From positions 1,711,206 through 1,775,205 of the forward strand of contig NZ_CP020867.1 in NCBI RefSeq assembly GCF_002104335.1: 64,000 nucleotides of DNA, read 5' to 3'. The notes beneath the pieces are model-generated. The model was not told the DNA's origin, did not search any database, and saw only the letters and a list, made by a program, of their open reading frames with translations. This stretch comes from Campylobacter cuniculorum DSM 23162 = LMG 24588. GTDB lineage: Bacteria > Campylobacterota > Campylobacteria > Campylobacterales > Campylobacteraceae. The position numbers and the translations under genes were made by a program. Shown piece after piece: positions 8,970 through 16,992 of this stretch (position 1 is its first letter; each line of letters begins with the position of its first letter).

Positions 8970-10724
8970 ATGTATTTAGAAAATATCAATGGTCCAAAGG
9001 ATATTAAAAAATTAAAGACGGAGGAGTTGAAAGTCTTAGCCGATGAAACAAGAGCAGCACTGATAAACAAAATCAGTAAGGCAGGTGGTCATAGCGGACC
9101 GAATTTAGGAATGGTTGAAATGACGGTTGCACTTCATTATGTTTTTGATTCTCCTAAGGATAAAATAGTCTTTGATGTTTCGCATCAGTGTTATCCGCAT
9201 AAAATCTTAACGGGCAGAAAAGAGGCGTTTTTAGATAGTGAGCATTTTGGTGATGCAACAGGATACACTAACCCTCTTGAAAGTGAGCATGATTTCTTCA
9301 CCATAGGACATGCTTCAACCTCTATTTCTTTAGCTTTGGGTCTGGCTAAGGGCAGGGATTTAAGGCAAGTAAATGGCAATGTAATCGCAATTATCGGAGA
9401 TGGTGCATTATCGGGCGGTGAGGCACTAGAGGGCTTAGATTATGCGGGAGAATATAATAAAAACCTCATTATAATCCTCAATGATAATGACCAAAGTATC
9501 GCAGAAAACCATGGCGGTATGTATAAAACATTAAAAGATTTAAGAGAAACTAACGGCAAATCCTCAGATAATATTTTCAAATCTTTCGGCTTGGATTACA
9601 AATATTTAGATGATGGTCATGATATAAAAAGCCTTGTTGATTTATTCAAAAGTGTAAAGGATATTGACCGCCCGATAGTATTACATATCCATACAATAAA
9701 AGGAAAGGGCTTACCCTATGCCGAAAAAGACAGAGAATCTTGGCATGCAGGAGGTCCGTTTAATGTAGAAGACGGAAGTCCTAAGTTTAAAGCACAAGAG
9801 GCTGATGATCCCGTATTTGACAGCATAAAAGAATTACTTGATACAAATCCAGAGGCAATACTTGTCAATGCGTCTGTTCCTATGGGGCTTGGAATGGTCA
9901 AAGGAGTCAGGGAAGAATACGTTAACAGAGGTCAATTTATTGATGTTGGAATTGCAGAGGAAAATATGGTTGCAATGAGTGCAGGCATCGCAAAAAATGG
10001 CGCAACGGTTGTCTTTAGCACTTTTGCACCCTTCTTTCAAAGGACATATGATCAAGTATCTCACGACTTATGCTTAAATGACATTCCTGCAACCATGCTT
10101 GTATTGCACCCCGGGGTGTATGGATTGAATTCTAATACACATATCGGCTTGTGCGATATTCAAATGTTTGCTCATATTCCTAACCTTATCTATTTAGCAC
10201 CGACGACCAAAGAAGAATATTTTCAAATGTTTAAATTTGCAACCACGCAAAAAGAACATCCCGTTGGAATAAGAGTCCCTGCAAATCTGCCAGAGACAGG
10301 CGTTAAAGACACGACCGATTATTCAAAATACAATAAAAATAAAATCGAGAAAAAAGGGTCTAAAGTCGCTTTATTTGCAGTGGGTGTCTTAATGCCCTTA
10401 GCTATGAAAACTGCACAAAAAGTTAAAGATGAAATAGGGCTTGACATTACGGTTGTAAATCCGAGATTTTTAACAGGCTTGGATGAAGAACTGCTCAATG
10501 GATTAAAAAAGGAACATCAACTGGTTATCACAATAGAAGATGGCGAATTGATGGGAGGCTTCGGACAAAACATTGCATCATTCTATGGAAATAGTGATAT
10601 GAAGGTTTTAAATTACGGCGTATCTAAGGCATTCCATACAGATTTTAATCCTGATGAACTATTGAGGGAAAATGGTATTTCGCAAGAAAATCTTGTCAAT
10701 GTCATTAAAGAATTCATTAAGTAA
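8970..10724 (+). CDS. DXS-like thiamine-diphosphate enzyme
   Basis: This 584-aa protein resembles 1-deoxy-D-xylulose-5-phosphate synthase: HQCYPHKILTGRK near the N-terminus, GHASTSISLALG, the ThDP/Mg motif GDGALSGG...LNDND, and the catalytic IAEENMVAMSAG region. It is shorter than typical DXS (about 620 aa). The DXS motif DRAG-x-VG-x-DG-x-TH-x-G is replaced by LHPGVYGLNSNTHIG, so the conserved Arg region is altered and the substrate may differ. ATG 8970 is preferred to ATG 8964 because GAAGG lies 6 bases ahead. It sits in the insertion between mutY and kgtP; a separate housekeeping dxs is expected elsewhere. Confidence 0.82.
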   Translation: MYLENINGPKDIKKLKTEELKVLADETRAALINKISKAGGHSGPNLGMVEMTVALHYVFDSPKDKIVFDVSHQCYPHKILTGRKEAFLDSEHFGDATGYTNPLESEHDFFTIGHASTSISLALGLAKGRDLRQVNGNVIAIIGDGALSGGEALEGLDYAGEYNKNLIIILNDNDQSIAENHGGMYKTLKDLRETNGKSSDNIFKSFGLDYKYLDDGHDIKSLVDLFKSVKDIDRPIVLHIHTIKGKGLPYAEKDRESWHAGGPFNVEDGSPKFKAQEADDPVFDSIKELLDTNPEAILVNASVPMGLGMVKGVREEYVNRGQFIDVGIAEENMVAMSAGIAKNGATVVFSTFAPFFQRTYDQVSHDLCLNDIPATMLVLHPGVYGLNSNTHIGLCDIQMFAHIPNLIYLAPTTKEEYFQMFKFATTQKEHPVGIRVPANLPETGVKDTTDYSKYNKNKIEKKGSKVALFAVGVLMPLAMKTAQKVKDEIGLDITVVNPRFLTGLDEELLNGLKKEHQLVITIEDGELMGGFGQNIASFYGNSDMKVLNYGVSKAFHTDFNPDELLRENGISQENLVNVIKEFIK

Positions 10725-10826
10725 GTGTGGCAATATGCAAGAAAAGATTGTTTAGTCGGACAAATTATTGCCCTAGAGTTTAGAAAAAGACTCTGCAAAT
10801 AATACATTATCCTAATCTTGCCTATG

Positions 10827-10862
10827 AACTAAAAGCTGGCAATTAATTATCAGCTTTTAGTT
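10827..10862 (+). terminator. Stem-loop after the DXS-like gene
   Basis: A perfect 12-bp inverted repeat (AACTAAAAGCTG / CAGCTTTTAGTT) with a 12-base loop, 102 bases after the stop codon. No T run follows on either strand, so termination is likely but not certain. Confidence 0.45.
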
Positions 10863-10882
10863 AAAAGTTAAAAAATTTGATG

Positions 10883-10888
10883 TATAAT
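10883..10888 (+). promoter_or_regulatory. Candidate -10 box for the YjbR-family gene
   Basis: TATAAT ends eight bases before ATG 10896 and overlaps the alternative ATG 10887. If used, the transcript would be nearly leaderless. Confidence 0.4.
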
Positions 10889-10895
10889 GATTTTT

Positions 10896-11573
10896 ATGAC
10901 AATAGAAGAAAATATATTTAAAAGATACTTGCCCGATTTTAAGAAATTAAAAGATTATGGGTTTATAAAAAATAATGACGCTTTTAAGTTGGAAAAATTA
11001 TTCAAAGACAATATGTTTAAAGCTATTATAACTATAAATTCAAAAGGAAGTGTAAAAGCAATAGTTTATGACCTTGAAAATAATGATGAGTTTTTGCCCC
11101 TGCGAGTTGAAAATAATCAAGGAAAATTTGTTGGCGAAGTTAGAGTCGCATATGAAAATTTACTTAAAAATATAAGAGATAATTGTTTTTCAAAAAAATA
11201 TTACATATTCCCTCAATCAAACAGGATTGCAGATTTAATCATTCAAAAATACGCAAATGCACCCGAATTTCTATGGAAAACAACACCCGGAACAGGAGTT
11301 TTTAGAAATCCCGAAACAAAAAAGTGGTATCTCGCAATTTTAGATATAGATAGAAATAAAATTCAAAAAAATAAAACAGGATTGGTTGAAATCGCATTAA
11401 TAAAATTAAGTCGCGAAAATGTTGAAAAAAGATTAAAACAAGAACATATTTACCCCGGTTGGCACATGAATAAAAAACATTGGATAGCCGTTATACTTGA
11501 TGAAAGTTTGTCTGATAATGAGATTATGGAATTAATAGAAGAAAGCCATAGCTTTACCATCAAAAAATCATAA
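10896..11573 (+). CDS. MmcQ/YjbR family protein with extra N-terminal region
   Basis: This protein is 225 aa from ATG 10896. The C-terminal half carries the MmcQ/YjbR signature (KTTPGTGVFRNPETKKWYLA, then YPGWHMNKKHWIAVILD and the final SHSFTIKK). This family has a double-wing DNA-binding-like fold; its role is unclear. The N-terminal 100 residues (LPDFKKLKDYGF...) resemble a second, related unit, as in longer Firmicute members. ATG 10887 is nine bases upstream, inside a probable -10 box, so I prefer 10896. The gene lies in the acquired segment after the DXS-like gene. Confidence 0.8.
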   Translation: MTIEENIFKRYLPDFKKLKDYGFIKNNDAFKLEKLFKDNMFKAIITINSKGSVKAIVYDLENNDEFLPLRVENNQGKFVGEVRVAYENLLKNIRDNCFSKKYYIFPQSNRIADLIIQKYANAPEFLWKTTPGTGVFRNPETKKWYLAILDIDRNKIQKNKTGLVEIALIKLSRENVEKRLKQEHIYPGWHMNKKHWIAVILDESLSDNEIMELIEESHSFTIKKS

Positions 11574-11602
11574 AATAATCACGTCTAAGTGTTTCTTTAC
11601 AT

Positions 11603-12213
11603 TTATCTTTCTTTTATTCTTTTTAAAACCATCTTTGGAACTTGGCTGTAATTTTTTATTCCAATGATTTTTACTAATGATTTTTGCATAATCATAAATG
11701 CAACAATCATCAATAATGCCCCGAATAAGTATTCTAAACCTGTAGCCATATTGTGTTTTATAGTATAAATATAAAATAAAACACTTACAATAAATTGCAT
11801 TTCAGCTGTTACCATTCCGGGGGAATAAAATTTATCCATTCTAAATAATTTTATAAAACCGATATGAACAACGCCTTCCATTATTCCTAACGTTGCAGTC
11901 ATTAAAATCGGAATCATATAATTATCCAAACAAAATGGAGTAATTGTAATAATTAATAAAAGAATATCAACGGGAACTCTTGTTATTCTTCTTAATTATT
12001 CATTTGATTTAACATCTAAAACATCTGAAAACTTATCAAAAAACCGCCCGGATAAACTCCTTCTTCCCATTCGTGCAAAAGAAAAAGAACGGTGTAAATT
12101 AAAGCAGCCTTTTGAATAAATGATAAATCACCCATAATTGCAGCTGTAAGCAAAAATAATATTGAAATGACACTATAAATTTCTAATGAATAATATCTAA
12201 TAAATTTAATCAT
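11603..12213 (-). pseudogene. HXXEE-type membrane protein gene, frameshifted
   Basis: Read on the minus strand, the 5' part (12213 to about 12030) gives MIKFIRYYSLE and the HEWEE motif. A missing T in a T run near 12030-12040 then shifts the frame. The other frame continues as FFDKFSDVLDVKSNE, meets a TAA stop near 11990-12000, and resumes as LRRITRVPVDILLL down to the C-terminus at 11603. It is colinear with the intact paralogue at 12410-13018 along its whole length, so it is a decayed copy. ATG 12213 has a GGAG ribosome site. Confidence 0.82.
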
Positions 12214-12409
12214 TCTTCAACTCCAATAATTTATAGTTAGATATTAGCACAAAATTTATTAGAGGGTTTTGAAAATTTTATCTTTTCGATTTATCACTTA
12301 TCTTTATACTCATTCAAGAAAAATACATCAGGTAGAAGTAAATAATTTATTTTATCCAAAATAAAACTCCTTTTTATTGTTTAATGCATGCCCAAAGCCA
12401 CAGCTTGAA

Positions 12410-13018
12410 TTATCTTTTAGCAAGTTGTTTTTTGAGATTTTTATAAACATCACTATATTTATAACCTATCATTGTTGTTAAAGTTTTTTGCATTACTATA
12501 AAACAAGCAAACATTACTAATGCACCTATTAAATAATCAAAACCCGATAAAATATTATTTTCAATCAAATATGCAAATAATATGATTGTAACTATGGCTT
12601 GAATTTCCGCTGTAACCATTCCGGGAGAATAGAATTTAGGACATTTAAAAAGTTTTATGAAAAAAATATGAACAAGACCTTCAAAAAGTCCTAAAAAGGC
12701 AAGTGGTAAAATGGTTATCGGATAATTGTGAAAAATAAAAGGTGTTATTGTAAATGTTAAGAGCAAAATGCTTGTTGGAATTCTGCTTGCTCTTTCTTGC
12801 TCAATATTAATATCAACACCAAGCATATTTGCAATTAATTTTGTAAGGCTTCCGGGATATTTCATTTCTTCCCATTCGTGTAAAACAAATAAGAAAATAT
12901 ACACTAAAACAAATTTTTGAATAAGGGATAAATCACCGATAATTCCTGCTACAACAAGAATGAACATTGAAATTATCGTATAACTTTCTAAAGCATAATA
13001 TTTAATAAATTTTACCAT
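12410..13018 (-). CDS. HXXEE domain membrane protein (intact copy)
   Basis: This 202-aa inner-membrane protein has about five to six hydrophobic segments. The family motif H-x-x-E-E is present as LHEWEEMKYPG near residue 50. The start ATG 13018 (MVKFIKYYALE) aligns with the start of the decayed paralogue at 12213; the frame is open a little further upstream. HXXEE proteins have no established function; the conserved His and Glu residues suggest a metal-dependent enzyme in the membrane, which is only an inference. It sits just inside the right direct repeat of the insertion. Confidence 0.78.
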   Translation of the reverse strand: MVKFIKYYALESYTIISMFILVVAGIIGDLSLIQKFVLVYIFLFVLHEWEEMKYPGSLTKLIANMLGVDINIEQERASRIPTSILLLTFTITPFIFHNYPITILPLAFLGLFEGLVHIFFIKLFKCPKFYSPGMVTAEIQAIVTIILFAYLIENNILSGFDYLIGALVMFACFIVMQKTLTTMIGYKYSDVYKNLKKQLAKR

Positions 13019-13062
13019 GACGCCCCATTTTATGATAGACAAATTATAACTAAAATATTAAT

Positions 13063-13120
13063 CCCTTTCAAGCCTTTCTTTAAAGGCTTGAAATTTTTAG
13101 TTTAATTGCGATGTTTTAGG
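13063..13120 (+). repeat. Right copy of the direct repeat bounding the insertion
   Basis: This 58-bp copy of 8744-8802 differs by one T. It contains the 3' codons of the kgtP-like gene (stop at 13097-13099 on the minus strand) and a remnant of the mutY end that no longer belongs to a gene. Confidence 0.9.
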
Positions 13121-14359
13121 CAAACAAAGGGCAACGCAAAAGACCACAGCCATTAGGAGTGCAATATAAATAAAAAAGCCATTTTCAAATTGAGCATTTT
13201 TAAACTGCAAAGCGACAAAGGGAGCTGAACCGCCAAATATGGCATTAGGGATAGCATATCCTAATCCCGTGCCAAGAGCCCTTATGTGCTCGGGAAAGAG
13301 CTTTGCCTTAAAGATTCCAGCCACAGAGGTGTAAAAACTAAGAATCACAAATAAAATCAAAACCAAAGACAAGACAGCTATAGCACTCGTTGCGCTTTTT
13401 AAAGCCTCAAAAACAGGATAAATTCCTAAAAAGGCAAGGACTGAAAAGATGATTAAAGAATTCTTATGTCCAATTTTATCACCAAGTAAGCCAAATAAAG
13501 GTTGAATGAGCATTAAAACAAAAAGAGCGATGAGATAGATGTGATTTGAAAGTGTTTTATCAATGAGTCCTAAATTCACAATAAAGGTTTTCGTATAAGT
13601 GGTAATGGTATAAAATGCCAAAGAGCCCCCTGCTGTAATGCCCACAACAAGCAAAAAGGGCTTGTAAGAAGCAAAAAGAGCCTTGAGTGTGCCTCTGTCC
13701 TCGTGCTTGTGAAGTTCGGTCGCACTTTCATCCATAACCTTACGCACAAGCAAAGAACCTAAGGCTAAAATTCCTCCCACAACAAAAAGAATCCTCCAAG
13801 CAAAATCTTTCATTTGCTCATCGCTAAAGAATAAAAGCATAATGCTAATGCTTGCCACAGCCAAAAGCTGCCCACCTATGAGCGTCACATACTGAAAAGA
13901 AGAATAAAAGCCCCGTTTTCCTTCACTTGCAAGTTCGGATAAATAAGTCGCTGCGATTCCGTATTCTCCGCCTACGCTTAAGCCTTGAATGAGCCTTGCA
14001 ATCAAAAGCAAAATAATCGCAAAATCGCCTACAAGTTCCTTACTCGGTAAGACTGCAATCATAAAAGAGCCTAGAGCCATTAAAACCACAGAAAAGACCA
14101 TAGATTTTTTACGTCCAAATTTATCAGCTAAAGAACCAAAAAGCCAACTCCCAATAGGTCGCATAAAAAACCCTGCTGCAAAAACACCAAAGGCGTTGAT
14201 TTGCTGGATGATGGGATTATCAGAACTTGAAAAGGTGTGAGCAAAATAAGTCGCCGTAAAAGCATAGATATAAAAATCAAACCATTCTACTAAATTTCCG
14301 CTACTTGCTGCAACAATGGAGCGAATTTTTTGAGCCTTGCTTAAAGCTTGTTTTTCCAT
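13097..14359 (-). CDS. kgtP: MHS-family MFS transporter, alpha-ketoglutarate permease type
   Basis: This 420-aa inner-membrane transporter has about twelve TM segments and strong MHS/KgtP features: SGNLVEWFDFYIYAF at the start, RPIGSWLFGSLADKFGRKKS after TM2, and RLIQGLSVGGEYG near TM4. KgtP imports 2-oxoglutarate by proton symport; close relatives carry other dicarboxylates or proline-betaine. RBS AAAAGGA precedes ATG 14359. The neighbouring mutY and radical SAM genes match the C. jejuni Cj1618-Cj1620 order as I recall it, which supports the name. Confidence 0.88.
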   Translation of the reverse strand: MEKQALSKAQKIRSIVAASSGNLVEWFDFYIYAFTATYFAHTFSSSDNPIIQQINAFGVFAAGFFMRPIGSWLFGSLADKFGRKKSMVFSVVLMALGSFMIAVLPSKELVGDFAIILLLIARLIQGLSVGGEYGIAATYLSELASEGKRGFYSSFQYVTLIGGQLLAVASISIMLLFFSDEQMKDFAWRILFVVGGILALGSLLVRKVMDESATELHKHEDRGTLKALFASYKPFLLVVGITAGGSLAFYTITTYTKTFIVNLGLIDKTLSNHIYLIALFVLMLIQPLFGLLGDKIGHKNSLIIFSVLAFLGIYPVFEALKSATSAIAVLSLVLILFVILSFYTSVAGIFKAKLFPEHIRALGTGLGYAIPNAIFGGSAPFVALQFKNAQFENGFFIYIALLMAVVFCVALCLPKTSQLN

Positions 14360-14392
14360 ATATAATCCTTTTAAACATTAATCTTTTAAAGA

Positions 14393-14398
14393 TATAAT
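14393..14398 (+). promoter_or_regulatory. Candidate -10 box for the radical SAM gene
   Basis: TATAAT in the divergent gap, inside a nearly palindromic GATATAATATATC that could serve both strands. It is about 70 bases upstream of the radical SAM start. Confidence 0.4.
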
Positions 14399-14469
14399 AT
14401 ATCTAAGAATGATAGACTTAAAGGATTTATGCATAAAAAAATGAAAAATTTCAATCAAAATGTTACAAA

Positions 14470-15327
14470 ATGAAATTTAAAAAAATTTATATAGAATTGA
14501 GTGATATTTGTGGTTTAAAATGTGATTTTTGTCCCTCTGCAAAGGGCTTAAGAGGTGTGATGAGTGTGGAGAATTTTTCTGTTTTATTGCCACAAATTTA
14601 TGATAAGGCGCAAGTGTTTTGTTTGCATATTTTAGGCGATCCTTTGTGGATAGATAATTTAAAAGATTATATCAATCTTGCTCAAAAATATGCAATGGAG
14701 CTTGAAATAACAACAAGTGGTTTTTATTTGAGTCCTAAAAATCAAGCTTTGCTTTTAGAAAGCACAAATATCCGGCAAATTAATATCTCTCTTATGGCTT
14801 TTTTGAGTCAAAAAAAAGTGGGCTTTGAAGAATATTTTAATCCTATTTTAAAGCTTTGTGAAAGTCATTTTCAGCAAAAATGCAAAAGTTTTATCAATCT
14901 TAGACTTTGGAATTTAAATGCTCATTTCATAGCTCCAAAACAAAATTTTGAAATTTATAGGCTTTTAGAGCGGTATTTTGGAACTAAAATCGATATAAAG
15001 CTCAAGCAAAATCGTCTTCAAAGGCATATTTTACTCCATCAAAACCGGCTTTTTAACTGGGTGGATTTGAAAGGAAAAAAACAAAATTTTCAAGGAACTT
15101 GCCACGCCCTTAAAGAACAAATTGGAATTTTAAGTGATGGTTCATTGGTGCCTTGCTGTTTTGATACTAAGGCTGATATTTTTTTAGGAAATGTTTTTGA
15201 AAAAAATTTTAATGAACTTTTAAATTCCAAACGTTTAAAGGCGATGAAAAAAGGTTTTGAGCAAAATAAACGTGTTGAAGCCTTGTGCCAAAGATGCGAA
15301 TTTCACCTTCCTCAAAATTCATCTTAA
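14470..15327 (+). CDS. Radical SAM protein with SPASM-like C-terminus
   Basis: This 285-aa protein has the radical SAM cluster motif C-x3-C-x2-C as CGLKCDFC at residues 14-21. The C-terminal part shows further Cys residues, with the pattern GTCHALKEQIGILSDG, VPCCFD, and C-x2-C at the end (LCQRCEF), as in SPASM domains that bind an auxiliary Fe-S cluster. Such enzymes modify peptides or small molecules; the substrate is unknown. No ribosome site precedes ATG 14470. Its place next to kgtP and the chu genes matches C. jejuni Cj1618c. Confidence 0.87.
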   Translation: MKFKKIYIELSDICGLKCDFCPSAKGLRGVMSVENFSVLLPQIYDKAQVFCLHILGDPLWIDNLKDYINLAQKYAMELEITTSGFYLSPKNQALLLESTNIRQINISLMAFLSQKKVGFEEYFNPILKLCESHFQQKCKSFINLRLWNLNAHFIAPKQNFEIYRLLERYFGTKIDIKLKQNRLQRHILLHQNRLFNWVDLKGKKQNFQGTCHALKEQIGILSDGSLVPCCFDTKADIFLGNVFEKNFNELLNSKRLKAMKKGFEQNKRVEALCQRCEFHLPQNSS

Positions 15328-15563
15328 AAACTCACAGAATTAAAATTTCATTTTATATTTATGTGTGCATTAAAATAGACTCAATATCTTAGACAAAATT
15401 GATAAAAAGTTGATTTAATTTGTTTAATTTTAAATTAATTTGAAAATAAAATTTCAAATTTAATTGTTTTTATTAGGTCTTAAATATGAAAATAACAAAT
15501 ATATCATTAAATCTTAAAAGAAATTTTATAAAATTTTAAGCAAAATTTATAGTTTAAATTGTG

Positions 15564-15569
15564 TATAAT
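15564..15569 (+). promoter_or_regulatory. Candidate -10 box for the CNNM/CBS gene
   Basis: TATAAT preceded by TTGTG, 28 bases upstream of the TTG start codon at 15598. Confidence 0.5.
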
Positions 15570-15597
15570 TATAAAGCTATATTTTTAAGGAGTATTA

Positions 15598-16902
15598 TTG
15601 GACCCCAGTCATTCTTTTTTTATGCTAATTATTGCTCTTATTTTAGTGTTTTTAAATGGTTTTTTTGTGTTGTCTGAATTCAGTATTGTTAAGGTGCGAC
15701 GCTCTAAACTTGAAGAATTTGTTAAAGAAAAAAAACCAAACGCTAAAAAGGCTTTAGAAATCACTTCTAAACTTGATACTTATTTGAGTGCTTGTCAATT
15801 AGGCGTTACATTGAGTTCTTTGGCTTTAGGTTGGATAGGAGAGCCCGCCATTGCAAAACTTTTAGCAAACTTTTTTGTGAATTTACATTTAAATCCCGTT
15901 TTAATCCACACTTTAGCCTTCGTTTTAGCCTTTAGTTTTATCACGCTTTTGCATGTGGTTTTAGGAGAACTTGTGCCAAAAAATATTGCGATAGCCATTG
16001 CTGATAGAGCTGTTCTTTGGATAGCTAGACCCTTGCATATTTTTTGGATTATCTTTTTGCCTTGCATTAAAATTTTTGATTTTCTTGCAGCTTTAACTTT
16101 AAAAATTATCAAAATTAGACCGGCTAACGAGCATGAACTTGCCCATTCTGAAGAAGAAATTAAAATCATCGTCAGCGAGAGTCAAAAAGGCGGAGTTTTA
16201 GACGAATTTGAAACTGAAATCATACGCAATGCTGTGGATTTTAGTGATACTGTTGCAAAAGAGATTATGACTCCGCGAAAAGATATGATTTGTTTGAATA
16301 AGAAAAATTCTTATCACGAAAATATGCAAATTGTCTGTGAGTATAAACATACAAGATTTCCTTACATAGACGGCTCTAAAGATACGGTTTTAGGGCTTAT
16401 ACATATTAGAGATGTGTTGCAAAATGAATTTAAAACTAAAGATGAAAATTTAGAAAAATTCATCAAGCCTATGATACTTGTGCCTGAAAATATCAGTATT
16501 TCTAAGGTATTAGTGATGATGAATCAACAAAAGATGTATACAGCCTTAGTGATTGATGAATATGGTGGGACTGCTGGAATTATCACTATGGAGGATATTA
16601 TGGCAGAAATTATCGGAGAGATTAAAGGCGAAGAGGAGGGGCATTATAAAAAACTTGCTGAAAACATCTACGAATTTCAAGGCAGATATGAGATAGAAAA
16701 GGTTGAAGAGCTTTTGATGATTAGCTATGATGAAGATTTAGAGCAAGTAACCATAGGAGGCTATGTATTCAATCTCTTAGGACGTCTTCCTGTTGTTGGC
16801 GATAGGATAGAAGATGAACTTTGTTATTATGAAGTAAAAAAAATGGACGGAAATTCCATAGTACGCGTTAAAGTTGTGAAAAAAACCGCTGATAAAAAAT
16901 GA
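15598..16902 (+). CDS. CNNM/CorC-type CBS-domain membrane protein (TlyC family)
   Basis: This 434-aa protein has an N-terminal CNNM (DUF21) transmembrane region over about residues 1-185 (VLSEFSIVKVRRSKLEE, GELVPKNIAIA), two CBS domains (about 205-325; EIMTPRKDMI and VIDEYGGTAGIITMEDIM) and a C-terminal CorC/HlyC domain. The family is linked to Mg2+ or Co2+ efflux and was once annotated as haemolysin. Translation starts at TTG 15598 with AAGGAG 7 bases upstream. In C. jejuni the equivalent (Cj0183) lies elsewhere, so its position between the radical SAM gene and chuD is a rearrangement. Confidence 0.9.
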   Translation: MDPSHSFFMLIIALILVFLNGFFVLSEFSIVKVRRSKLEEFVKEKKPNAKKALEITSKLDTYLSACQLGVTLSSLALGWIGEPAIAKLLANFFVNLHLNPVLIHTLAFVLAFSFITLLHVVLGELVPKNIAIAIADRAVLWIARPLHIFWIIFLPCIKIFDFLAALTLKIIKIRPANEHELAHSEEEIKIIVSESQKGGVLDEFETEIIRNAVDFSDTVAKEIMTPRKDMICLNKKNSYHENMQIVCEYKHTRFPYIDGSKDTVLGLIHIRDVLQNEFKTKDENLEKFIKPMILVPENISISKVLVMMNQQKMYTALVIDEYGGTAGIITMEDIMAEIIGEIKGEEEGHYKKLAENIYEFQGRYEIEKVEELLMISYDEDLEQVTIGGYVFNLLGRLPVVGDRIEDELCYYEVKKMDGNSIVRVKVVKKTADKK

Positions 16903-16951
16903 TGATTTTATTTAAAAAATCAAGCAAAATTCTAAAATTGCATTCTTAATC

Positions 16952-16989
16952 CGTCCTGCTTGAAATAAACTTAAAAATCAAGCAAGACG
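16952..16989. terminator. Bidirectional stem-loop between convergent genes
   Basis: A 12-bp inverted repeat with one mismatch (CGTCCTGCTTGA / TCAAGCAAGACG, 14-base loop) between the CNNM/CBS gene and chuD, which end towards each other. It probably ends both transcripts. Confidence 0.6.
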
Positions 16990-16992
16990 CGT

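Larger units (their letters stand above)
8744..13120. other. Acquired segment between mutY and the kgtP-like gene
   Basis: A 4.3-kb segment separates two genes that are convergent neighbours in C. jejuni (mutY and kgtP, from memory). It is flanked by a 59/58-bp direct repeat of the ancestral junction, and an HXXEE sequence lies next to each repeat. It carries a DXS-like enzyme, an MmcQ/YjbR protein and HXXEE copies. No integrase or transposase is visible, so integration of a circular DNA by homology, or duplication through recombination, are the simplest explanations. Confidence 0.75.

Noticed and set aside
8744-13120. Insertion sequence or prophage at mutY/kgtP
   Set aside because: No transposase, integrase or terminal inverted repeats; the 58-bp direct repeat is too long for a usual target duplication.
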